In this document: piece by piece, positions 1 to 11,700 of the stretch
Numbering within the stretch: position 1 is the stretch's first letter
Layout of the letters: every line of letters starts with the position of its first letter
Source: Dastarcus helophoroides
Lineage: Eukaryota > Arthropoda > Insecta > Coleoptera > Bothrideridae
Length of the DNA: 64,000 bases
Direction of reading: 5' to 3'
NCBI GenBank assembly: GCA_028583605.1
Contig: CM053325.1
Location: forward strand, 59,416,813-59,480,812
Made by a program: the position numbers and the translations under genes
Notes under the pieces: model-generated
What the model was told of the DNA's origin: nothing
Databases searched by the model: none
What the model saw: only the letters and a program-made list of their open reading frames with translations

Positions 1-300
1 GTCAATGAGCAAATAATCGAGAAAAATCCAAAAAAAAAACCGATGTCACGATATTTTTATCGGTTAAAAAACCGATAAAAATATGAACACGAATCTGAAG
101 TCAAAATTGGGGGTCAATGAGCAAATAATCGAAAAAAATCCAAAAAAAAACCGATGTCACGATATTTTTATCGGTTAAAAAACCGATAAAAATATGAACA
201 CGAATCTGAAGTCAAAATTGGGGGTCAATGAGCAAATAATCGAGAAAAACCCAAAAAAAAACCCGATATTTTTATCGGTTAAAAACCGACAAAAATCGAA
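1..300. repeat. Tandem repeat, 111-112 bp unit, about 2.6 copies
   Basis: Units begin with gtcaatgagcaaataatcga at 1, 113 and 224. The first two are near-identical and the third carries a deletion. Each of the first two units contains a perfect inverted repeat, atatttttatcggtt / aaccgataaaaatat, able to form a 15-bp stem. The array probably continues left of the window. No coding potential is seen. Confidence 0.85.
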
Positions 301-3300
301 ATTTGGGGAAAAAAGGTCGACATTTTGAAAAAATCTAAATTTGGCCAAATATTGCGAAATATATTGACAAAAATTTCCAAAACAAATCGAACACTTTGCA
401 ATAATGATGTAATTTTGAAAATTGAAATTTTCAAAAAAATTGAAAATGGGTAAAATTTTTCAAAACTTACAAACTTTCAAAAAAAATGTTACTTTCAAAA
501 ATAGTCAAAAAGTTCAATAACAATCGAAATTTTAGTACCAACATTTATAAAAAAAAAGTTGGAATTTTGGAAAAATTCGAAAATTTTGAGGTAAGAATTT
601 TAAAAAATAGAATTTTTGAAAAAATGTCGAAATTTAAAAAACAATTGAAATTTTGAGGAAAAGAATGTCGACATTTTGACAAAAGTCTAAAATTGGACAA
701 AAATAGTAAAATTGTCACAAAAAAAATCCCAAAACAAATCGACATTTTGCAAAAATTATGAAATTTTCAAAAACAAACCATTTTTTTTGAAAATTGGTTA
801 TTTCGAGACATAGTCGAAATTTTCAATAAAACTAGAAATTTTAGTACTAACATTTAAGAAAAAAACTGGAATGTTCAAAAAAATTCAAAAATTTTGAGGT
901 TTGAGGTTATTTTGAAATAAACTCGAAATTTCCAATAACAGCTGAAATTTTAGCGCCAAAATTTACAAAACAAGGTTAGAATTCTGAAAAATTCAAAAAT
1001 TTTGAGGTAAAACTTTTTTAAAAAGTCGAAATTTTGAGTTTTGAAATTTTGAAAAAATGTCGAAATGTCGAAATTTTCGATTTTCTCAAAATTCCAACTT
1101 TTCTGGAAATTTTAACACTTTCAACTGTTAGCGAAAATTTCGACTATTTTTCAAAATACTTATTAATTTTTTTTAAATCTTAAGTTTTTGAAACTTTGAC
1201 AGTTTTTCAAAATGTTTTTTTTTATTTCGTCATTTTTGCAAAATTTGGATTTTTGGGAATTTTTCTGAAAATTTTATTTTTTTGGCCAAATTTAGATTTG
1301 TTTCCAAATTTCGATTTTTTGAAAATTTCGACATTTTTTTGGAAATTTCAACTCTATGAAAACTTTTCAAAATAATGATTTCTTTTTGAAAATTCCAATT
1401 TTAAAATATTCGCCTTTTTTTAAAATTTTTTGCAAATGGCTCTAAAATTCGATTCATTTTGGAATTTTCGACCATTTTTCAAAATTTTAATTCGTTGAAA
1501 ATTCGGTTTTTTTTAATCATTATTTTTGCAAAATTTCGATTTGGGGCGGGGACGGAAGGGGGGGGAGAATTTTGACTTTTGAAGTTAAAAATTTTGAACT
1601 TCGTTTCATATATTTTGTAATATTTCGAATTTTTTTAACAAAATTTGGAGTTTTTTAAAAATCCTAAAATTTCCCCAAAAATTTCGATTTTTTTGAAAAT
1701 ATTTCTTTGTAAATTTTAGCATTAGAATTTCGACTCTTACTGAAAAGTTCTACTATTTTTCAAAGTAAATTTTTTTGAAAATTTGTAAGTTTTTAAAAAT
1801 TGTTCCCTTTTTCAATTTTTTTAAAAATCTTAAGTTTTTGAAACTTTGACAGTTTTTCAAAATGTTTTTTTTTATTTCGTCATTTTTGCAAAATTTGGAT
1901 TTTTGGGAATTTTTCTGAAAATTTTATTTTTTTGGCCAAATTAAGATTTGTTTCCAAATTTCGATTTTTTGAAAATTTCGACATTTTTTTGGAAATTTCA
2001 ACTCTATGAAAACTTTTCAAAATAATGATTTCTTTTTGAAAATTCCAATTTTAAAATATTCGCCTTTTTTTTAAATTTTTTGCAAATGGCTCTAAAATTT
2101 CAATTCATTTTGGAATTTTCGACCATTTTTCAAAATTTTAATTCGTTGAAAATTCGGTTTTTTTAATCATTATTTTCGCAAAATTTCGATTTGGGGCGGG
2201 GGGGGGGGAGAATTTTGACTTTTGAAGTTCAAAATTTTGAACTTCGTTTAATATATTTTGTAATATTTCGAATTTTTTTAACAAAATTTAAAGTTTTTTA
2301 AAAATCTTAAAATTTCCCCAAAAATTTAGATTTTTTTGAAAATATTTCTTTGTAAATTTTAGCACTAGAATGTCGACTCTTACTGAAAAGTTCTACTATT
2401 TTTCAAAGTAAATTTTTTTGAAAATTTGTAAGTTTTTAAAAATTGTTCTCTTTTTCAATTTTTTTAAAAATCTTAAGTTTTTGAAACTTTGACAGTTTTT
2501 CAAAATGTTTTTTTTATTTCGTCATTTTTGCAAAATTTGGATTTTTGGGAATTTTTCTGAAAATTTTATTTTTTTGGCCAAATTTAGATTTGTTTCCAAA
2601 TTTCGATTTTTTGAAAATTTCGACATTTTTTTGGAAATTTCAACTCTATGAAAACTTTTCAAAATAATGATTTCTTTTTGAAAATTCCAATTTTAAAATA
2701 TTCGCCTTTTTTTAAAATTTTTTGCAAATGGCTCTAAAATTTCGATTCATTTTGGAATTTTCGACCATTTTTCAAAATTTTAATTCGTTGAAAATTCGGT
2801 TCTTTTTAATCATTATTTTTGCAAAATTTCGATTTTGGGCGGGGGGGGGGAGAATTTTGACTTTTGAATTTAAAAATTTTGAACTTCGTTTAATATATTT
2901 TGTAATATTTCGAATTTTTTTAACAAAATTTAGAGTTTTTTAAAAATCCCAAAATTTCCCCAAAAATTTCGATTTTTTTGAAAATATTTCTTTGTAAATT
3001 TTAGCACTAGAATTTCGACTCTTACTGAAAAGTTCTACTATTTTGCAAAGTAAATTTTTTTGAAAATTTGTAAGTTTTTAAAAATTGTTCCCTTTTTCAA
3101 TTTTTTTGAAAATTTTCCCTTGAAAATTGTGCGATTTTTGGCAAAATTTAGACTTTTTTCAAATCGTCGACATTCTTATTTTGAAAATTTTAACATTTAA
3201 ATCTTCAAAAGTTCTAAAAATCTTCACTTTTTTCAAAAATTAGACTCTTTTGAAAATGTCCACCACAAAATTTACGAATTTTTCCAAATACCAACTATTT

Positions 3301-6300
3301 TTTCCAAATTTTGGCATTAAAATTTTAAATCTTATTGAAAATTACGAATTTTTTTTTTAATTTTGTTTTTTTCTTTCTTCAAAATTTCAACAATTTGCAA
3401 CATTTCGATTTGTTTTGAGAATTTTTCTGAAAATTTTGCAATTTTTGGCCAAATTTAGACTTTATCAAAATGTCGACAGACCTAAAAATTTATTGTTTTT
3501 TAGAAAATGTCGACATTCTTTTAAAATTTAAACACTTCTAAGAATATGGATTTTTTTCAAAATCTGAAATTTTTACTTACAAATGTTCGAATATTTGCAA
3601 AATTCTAAATTTTTTGTAAATTCTGGCACTAAAATTTCGACTCTTATTGAACATTTCGAATATTTTTCTAAATAACATTTTTTTTTTAATTTTGCCCATT
3701 TTCAATATTAAAAAAACCCTTTTTTTTTACAAAATTTCGATGTTTTGGGAATTTTTCTGAAAATTTTGGATTTTGCTGACCAAATTTAAACTCCATTCAA
3801 AATGTCGACATTTTTTTTTCTCTAAATTTCTTTTCTTTTAAAAATTTCGACCAAAATCAACACAATTTTAAACTTTCAATTTTTTTTTTGAAAATTTTGG
3901 CTTTTTTTCAAAATTTCATCATTTATGCAAAATGTTGATTTGTTTTGGGATTTTTGGTAAAAATTATGCACTTTTTGGCCAAATTCTGACTTTTTTCAAA
4001 ATGCCGATATTCTTTTTCTCAAAATTTCGATTTTTCCCAAACAACTCGACATTTTTTCAAAATTTCAAAACTTGTTTGAATATTTCCACTTTTTTAAAAA
4101 ATTTCCAACCTTGTTTTGTAAATTTTGGAACTAAAATTTGAAATCTTATTAAAAATTTCGATTTTATTTCAAAATAGCCTCAAACCTCAAAATTTTCGAA
4201 TATTTTTTAAAATTCCAATTTTTTTTTTAAATTTTAGTACTAAAATATCCTCTATTGAAAATTTCACAATTTTTGCAAATGTCGATTTGTTTTGGAATTT
4301 TTTTGTGACAATGTTGCAATTTTTGGCCAAGTCTAGACTTTTCTCAAAATGTCGACATTCTTTTAGTCAAGATTTCGATTTATTTTTAAAATTTCGACAT
4401 TTTTTTAAAATTTCGACATTTTTTTGAAAATTTCGACAGTTTTTCAAAATTTCAACTTTTTTCCAAAACTTATATTTCTTAAAATTTTTATCTCAAAATT
4501 TTCGAATTTTTCCAAAATTTCAACTTTTTTCTATACCTTTTTTATTTTATAAATAATAACATTTCGATTGTTACTGAAAATTTTGACTATTTTTCAAAAT
4601 CACAATTTTTTTGAAAATTTGTAAGTTTTTAAATGTTACTTTCAAATTTTTTTAAAATGTCGGTTTTCAAAATTTCAAAATATTTAAAAAAATGTTCATT
4701 CAAAAGTTTTGGCCTTTTAACAGATTATCAAAATGTGGACTCTTGAAAATTTTAACTTTTCTAATTACTTAGATTTTTCTTCAGCATTTCGACTTTTTCT
4801 AAAATTTGACTGAAATTTTTCTAATTTTTTTAAATCTCAACATTTTTTCAAATTTTTGACTGTTTTAACTTTCAAGCTATTTTTTAAAATGTCACCTTTT
4901 TAAAACAATTCGTATTTTTTTTAACTTTCTCCATTTTTTCCCAATTCTCGAATTCGCAATTTTTGGTCAAATTTAGACTTTTTTAAAATATCGACATTTT
5001 TTCCCAAAATCTTTTTGGAAATTACATTTTTTCAAAGTTTCAAGTTTTTAGAAAAATTTGTATTCAAAAATTTTGGCCTTTTAACAGATGTTACGCTTTT
5101 TTGAAAATATAAATTATCCAAAGTGTCGACTCTTGAAAATTTTGACTTTTCTGATTACTTTGGCATTTCTTCAGTATTTAAACTTTTTCGAAACATTTAC
5201 TGAAAATTTTCAAATTTTTTAAATATCAATATTTTTTCAATATTTTGACCAGGTTTTAACTTTTAGACTATCTTTCAAAATGTCAACTTTTTAAAACAAT
5301 TCGATTTTTTTAAACTCTCTCCATTTTTTCCCAATCCTGGAATTTTTTGAATATGTCGATTTTTTTGCTTTTGAATATAATCTTTAAAATTTTCGACTCT
5401 TTCAAAATTTTAATTTGTCTTAAAAACCTTAAAAATTTGGCCTCCTCTTGATAATTTGTATTTTTTGACATTTTTAGCTAATCCTCAAATTTTTTGAAAA
5501 TTACGTTTTTTTCTAAATTTCAACATTGTCCAAGATTTTAACTTTTTAGAGAACCTGGACTATGTAAATGTCTATATTTTTCCACAATTTTAATTTTGGG
5601 CCTTTTGTTGAAACTTTAAACCCTTTAAATTTAAACTTTTCTAAAAACGTCAACTTTTTTCTAAAATTTCGAGTTTGGAAAATTTTTACTTCAAAATTTT
5701 TAATTTTTTTGGAATTATTAAATTTTGTTCAAAACTAATTTTTTTTGTAAATTTTGGCACTAAAATTTCGTCTGTATTTCAAACTAACAAATTTTTTTGA
5801 AAATTTCGACACTTTTTCAAAATTTTAAAACTTCTAATAATGTCGACTTTATTTCGAATATTTTTTGAAAATTTTTACCTTGAAATTTACAATTTTTTTT
5901 TAATTTCGGTTTTTTTGTTAATTTCTGGCACTTAAATTTCGACTTACTCAAAATAACAAATTTTCAAAAAAAATTGTAAATTTTTGAAAATTTCATAATT
6001 TTTGCAAAATGTCGGTTATGGGATTTTTTTGTAAATATTTTGCAATTTTCGGCCAAATTCAAAATGTCCATTCGTTTCATCAACATTTCGATTTTTTTCG
6101 AAAATTTCAACAATTTTTCAAAATTTCAAAACTTTTAAAATGTCGACTTTTTCCCGAAACTTCTATTTTTTCCGAAAAATCTATTTTTTTAAATTTGTAT
6201 CTCAAAATTTTCAAATTGTTTCAAAATTTCAACTTTTTTTATAAATGTTGGCACTAAAATTTTGATTCTTTTTGAAAATTTTGACTATTTTTTAAAATAA

Positions 6301-7343
6301 CAAATTTTTAAAAAGTTTATTTTAAAAAATAGTCAAAATTTTCAAAAAGAATCAAGATTTTAGTTTTTAGATTTTTACTCATTTTCAACATTTTTGAGAA
6401 TTTCGGTTTTCAAAATGTTGATTTGTTTTGAAAATGTTATGAAAAATTGTAAGTTTTTAAAAATTTCATAATTTTTAATTTTCGGCCAAATTCAAAATGT
6501 CCATTCTTTTTATCAAAATTTCGATTTTCTTCGAAAATTTCGACACTTTCAAGTTTTCAAACTTTTTTAAAATGTCAACTTTTTTCGAAACTTTTATTTT
6601 CTTCTTAATTTGTATCTCAAAATTTTCGAATTTTTTCAAAATTCCAACTTTCTTTATTGGCACTAAATTGGTTGATCCTTTTTGAAAATGTCGACTATTT
6701 TTTAAAATAACAAATTTTTTTGAAAATTTGGTTTTTATAAATTTTCATCGTTTTTGAAATTTTGCAGGTTTTTGAAAATGTTGCCCTTTTTCAAATATTC
6801 AATTTTTTTGACAAATTGGCTTTGTTCAAAATTTCATCATTTTGCAACACTTCGATTTCTTTTGGGATTTTTTCTTAATATTTTGTAATTTTTGGGCAAA
6901 TTTAAACTTTTTTGAAAATTTCCATTCAAGCGTTGGCTTTTCGAAAGATGTTACTTTTTTTAAATTTAAAATTCAAAATTTCGACTTCCTTTAAAAATGT
7001 TGACTTTTGATAATTTTGACTTTTCTTCAGTATTTACTTATAAAAAATTCTGTAAATTTTGGCACTAAAATTTCGACTGTATTTCAAACTAACAAATTTT
7101 TTTTGAAAAGTTCTTTTTTTGAAAATTTCGAAACTTTTTTTCAAAATTTTGAAACTTCTAAAAATCTCGAATTTTTTCAAAATTTTGGGTATTTTATAAT
7201 ATCTTATAAACAATTTTCCATAATTTCGCCCTTATAAAAAAAATCGAAATGTTTTTAAAACTGTCGACTTTTTTTCGGATTCCTCGAATTTTTTGAAAAT
7301 TTCAACCTTTTCTGGGATCCAACCTACCCCTTAGTTCCGTCAT
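300..7343. repeat. Degenerate AT-rich satellite region
   Basis: Seven kilobases of loosely repeated words such as gtcgaaattttgag, ttttcaaaattt and cgacattttt. The + strand is A-rich up to about 1080 and T-rich afterwards, so the orientation of the repeat flips. Short open frames here are accidental products of the AT-rich repeat (runs of Phe, Lys, Ile and Asn). No host gene is supported. Confidence 0.8.
1175..3110. repeat. Three tandem copies of a ~645-bp block inside the satellite
   Basis: The phrase taagtttttgaaactttgac occurs at 1181, 1831 and 2474, spacings of 650 and 643 bp. The following ~640 bp, including a G-run after gatttggggcggg, are near-identical in each copy. This is recent segmental tandem duplication on top of the older short-period repeat. 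Confidence 0.85.
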
Positions 7344-7369
7344 GGTTGGATTATCTGAGTTATACTGTA
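7344..7369. mobile_element. Probable right terminus of a pogo/Tigger-like DNA transposon
   Basis: Read on the minus strand the sequence starts CAGTATAACTCAGATAATCC, the style of terminus seen in pogo/Tigger/jerky elements. It is followed at 7368-7369 by TA, the usual target of this superfamily. It marks the abrupt edge of the satellite at 300-7343, suggesting that the satellite is the element interior. The left end is outside the window or lost. The family call is from motif memory only. Confidence 0.45.
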
Positions 7370-7962
7370 TTTACAATTTCAAAAATGACAACATTCCTCA
7401 AACTTTCATCCCATATTGAACACCCTTGGGGGATGACTTTTCAAAAATTCTCTCTTAGTGCTCACTTATGATACAAATAGGTGCAAAATGTCATGCTTCT
7501 AGACCCATCAGTCAAGACTGTGCTTTGTCTGTCAGCGAGTGTTTAATTTTATTAGGTCCATACCTACTCACATTCTGACATTCTGAAAACGTGTTTTTCA
7601 GTTTAAAAAAAAACCTAAAAATCTTAAAGCTTTAACATTATCATGCATTACTGGCACGTATTTTTAATTTAATTGGTAACTGCACTCTATCTACAAAATG
7701 ATCATTTTTTTTTATAGTAAAATGTTCTAAAATTAGGATAGTCAGTTAATACAAAATATTTTTAACACTCAAATACATTTATATTATACAAAATGATGCT
7801 AAAACATTCTATATTATTGAAATTGATATCTTATATTAAGATTTAACCAACGAAACTTAAATAAATACGGATTACTTATATAAGAAAAGACACATTCCAA
7901 TATGGTATATTTTTAATAACGTTACAAAATTAAAAATAACATATTAAATAATACTAGTGAAA
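7370..7962. other. Intergenic DNA with a diverged interspersed repeat
   Basis: About 7420-7560 carries phrases such as agtgctcac, a run ending gtcatgcttctagaccc, and tttgtctgtcag. These match, with divergence, 13290-13430 (agtgctcagc, catactcttaaacc, cgttgtctgtcag). They are two copies of one old interspersed repeat of unknown class. The rest is AT-rich sequence downstream of the lifeguard polyadenylation site, with no gene. Confidence 0.5.
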
Positions 7963-7968
7963 TTTATT
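7963..7968 (-). promoter_or_regulatory. Polyadenylation signal of the lifeguard gene
   Basis: tttatt on the + strand reads AATAAA on the minus strand, 70 nt beyond the lifeguard stop codon at 8038. It is the first canonical signal after the stop and would give a short 3' UTR. Confidence 0.6.
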
Positions 7969-8037
7969 ACACTGGTGGTGAACAAAGAAACAAAAAAATT
8001 CCTAATACTAATTCAGACCAACCATTAAAGCCTATTC

Positions 8038-8756
8038 TCAGTCTCGTGAAGAACCAAGAATTGCAAGAATGTACATAAAAATGTTAACAATGTCAAGATA
8101 CAAATTCAAAGCAGCAAAGACATATTCCTCAGGAGAAATCGAGTACTTGTGTTTTCCACCCATCATAAGCTGCGTGTCATAAATAAGATACATAGAAAAT
8201 AACAAAGCGCCTAAAGAAGCATAAACCATTTTTACAACTTTAGTATGGACGAAAATCGTCACAATTCCAAAAATCAGCAGCACTATCAGTGCCACCAGAA
8301 GTATCCCACCCATCATAGTGAAATCCCATTTGGTTTGAAACGCAAAAAGCGTAAGACCCAAACACACCGCGGCGGTAATACCGACCGCCATCAAAACTTC
8401 TTCTTTGTTATAAGTAGCAGCGCTCACGGCGAGTGCGAACGATTCAGCAACAGTAAAAACGAACAACAAAATGAAATTCATGGGGGCCCTTCGTCTGACC
8501 TCACCGCAACACGCCAATGCGATCATCGTGACGAAAACTGCCACCAGTGCCACGATTATCAAAGCGGGCTGATGTTGTACGTAGCGTCGCGTTTTTTCGT
8601 CGTAAACGAACCATGCGATAAAGGCCAGCGAGATGGACAACTGTACCATCAGGATCGAATAGACTTTGCGGATGAAACCGCGACGTATGGTAGCATCGCT
8701 GAAGTCGAACCCTTTGACTTCGGGGTCCTCAGCACTATAGTTCGCACCATACATGC
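8038..8756 (-). CDS. Lifeguard terminal coding exon (seven-TM BAX-inhibitor domain)
   Basis: The minus-strand acceptor reads ttttccttttcag at 8757-8769. The first two bases, GC, complete a glycine codon begun in the upstream exon, and the frame then runs 238 codons to TGA at 8038-8040. Hydrophobic segments lie roughly at residues 112-130, 143-163, 170-193, 198-219, 226-248, 252-276 and 288-315 of the joined protein. The acidic family motif DPEVKGFDFSDATIRRGFIR precedes the first. Local GC is clearly higher than in the surrounding satellite. An in-frame ATG upstream of the acceptor (codons MRKIPSS) is intronic and should not be used as the start. Confidence 0.95.
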
Positions 8757-11700
8757 CTGAAAAGGAAAAATAGGTTAAGCTGGATGGAATCTTTCGCACG
8801 CTAGTTCCTCAAGCTAATTGACTTTCACAAAGGCCCGGTTCGGTGGTGTAAGACTTATAAATTATTAAGCCCAAGTGGGGAATGGTTACAATCTGACTAA
8901 ACCTATCACACTTAACACGCTCAGTGCTGCCTCACATTGGCTGAAGTTGCACTGAGGTACTGAAACGCCGAGTGATAAATAGTATTTTTTCACTCAATGC
9001 CTGAAGTAACATAAGCCAATCTATAAAGCAGAAGACAACGCATCGGTGTGTACCGCTGACATGACGCACCGATGCTTCGTCAGTGCCGCTGACATGACGC
9101 ACCGGTGCGTCATCAGCACTGAACGTGTTAATGAATGTAACATTTTAAGAAATAATACAAAATGCTTCTAATGCAGATGAATGGTACATAGTTGTAAGAA
9201 TTTTGAGTAGAGTATCACAAATAAATAATAAATTAAATAACTCGCTAAATAAAATATAAAATTCGTTGCATGCACATTAACATACGTGCGTACTTAGCCA
9301 AGTTAATGTTTGACCAGTGGCGGCTCGTAGCCAAAACTAATGGCGGTGGTGCTTGGCGTTTTAAAATTTTTAAGATTTCAACCGAAAATTTTGGCATTTT
9401 CAGAACGTTACCTTTCGAAAATTTTAGATTTCTTTGAAAACTTGACAATGAAAACTTTTGATAATGTCGCGTTTTTTGAAAGGTTGGATTTTTTCCAAAT
9501 TTCGACTTTATTGCAAAATTTTGAATTTTTTCTTGTAATTTCGACCTTACTTTATAATTAAGTATTGACTTTTCTGAAAAACTGTGAATACTCTTTTAAA
9601 AATTTCTGTATTTTCGTAAATATTTAGACTTTTCGGTGTTCTGTTTTTTTTGTAATTTTTTTTTGAAAATTAATTATTACATTTTTTTAAATTTTTAACA
9701 TTTGAAAATTCTTACTTTTTTTGAAAATGAAATTTTTTTAAAAACTGGGCTTATGACTTTAAATTTTCGACTTTTTTCTAAATTTTATCCTCGTTTATAA
9801 TTTTTTTTTTGAAAATTTATAATTTTTTTTCAAATGTCAACTATTTTTCAAAATTTCGAATTTTTTGCAAAATTTCGATTATTTTTTGATTTTTGTTATT
9901 GAAAATTTCGCTAATTCTAAATTTAGAAATTCTTTCAAAATTTTGATTTTTTTGAAAATTTTATGAACTGTTTGACATTTTTTAAAATTTTAATTTTTTT
10001 GACCTAAAATTTTAACTTCTTAAAAAAATGTTCCACTTTGATTCAAGATTTTAACTACCAAAAATTTAAACTTTTTCCAAAATTTTAATTTCTCAATATT
10101 TCGACCTTTGAAAACCTCGATCTATCTGATAATTTTTACTTGTTTTTATTATTCCGGTTTCGAAAATTTTGGTTTATATTAAAAAGTTGAGTGCAAATTA
10201 CCCAAATATTCAAAATTTAAACTTTTTTAAAATTTCGAATTATTTCGTAAATTCGATAAAAATTCTCAAATCTTTTGCAAATTTTAATATATTTTAATTT
10301 CGACTATAAATTTTGACCATTTCTTTTTGAAAATTTTTGCCTTGTTAACAAACGACTTTTTTTATTGAAAATGTTAACCTTTTCTTAAATCTGCACTTAA
10401 TTAAATTTTCGACTTTTTATTTTAATTCCCTGGCTTTTTTCAAATGTTCTAATTTTTCAAAATTTTGATCATTTTCCGGAATTTAAAATTTTTGCAAATC
10501 TTAAAAATTTTGACTATTTTTATTTTAACTATTTTTAAAATTTTGACACTTTTTACAAACTGTCGATCCTTTATTTGAAAATTGTGATTTTTTTTGTGAG
10601 ACATTTCTTAAAACCGTTTATTGAAATTTTCGACCAATATTTCGTAAAATTTCGACTCCATTTCAAAACTTCGACTTTTTTTGCAAAATTTTGATTCTTT
10701 TTGAAAACTTAAGTTTTTTTTGAAAAGTTCGAACCTTTTTAAAAATTTGATTTATACATTTTTTTAAACATTTTCAATTAAATCTTCGACTTAAAAGAAA
10801 AGATTCCTTTTAAACTTGCACTATTGAAAATTTGAAAATATTCAGCTTCCTTGAAAATTTAACTAAAAACTTTGCAATTTGTTTTAAATGTCGCTATTTT
10901 TCCAAAAATTTCTCTTTTATTCACATTCCCAAAATTATTAAAAATGTCGACCATTTTAAAAATTGAAATTTTTTTTCGAAATCCTTATTTTCTTTTAAAA
11001 ATTCGACTTTTTTGATAACTTTAGCTTTATTTTTTAAAAGTGGTGATGCTTTTCTTTTTAAATTTACATTTTGTTGAGAAAATTTTCAAAATAACACTCA
11101 AATTTTAAAAATTAATGTCAACAATTTCTATTTTTAAAATTGTGCAAAGTTTTGAAACAAATTTCCAAAAAAAGCTTGCATTTTATGTACAAATAAATTG
11201 CCACAATTTTGAATTTTAATCACAAAAAATTTGTTTCAAGCTGGGATATTTGATTTTTTAAATTTCCCTGGAGCTTCAAAATTACTAAAAAAAAATTAAA
11301 TTAGAGCAATAAATTGTTAATGAATTTTTTTCAACATTTTGATTCATTTTACTTTTAAAATTTTGTGACTTCTAGAAATGTTGACTCTTTTTCTCAAAAA
11401 TTTCAATAATTCCCACTTTAAAGGTCGAAATTATAAGAATATTTTTAACAATCAATTTATTTAATACATTTTTTTCCCTTAATTCCGAAAAGGCTATTTT
11501 TTTTGAAAAATGTTTACAAATAAGAAATTTCAACTTTTTCTGGCAATATGATCTGCTTTCTCTTGAAATTAATCTTTAAATTTCGATCTTTTTTTTATCG
11601 AAATTTGAATTTTAAATTCGAACTTTAGAATTTCAAGAATAAATTTAACATTTCTAGAAAAATTGGAAATTCCGATTCAGAATTTTCTTTGGTCTTACAT

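Noticed and set aside
8245..8760. 171-codon plus-strand frame opposite the lifeguard exon
   Set aside because: Antisense shadow of a well-supported conserved coding exon.
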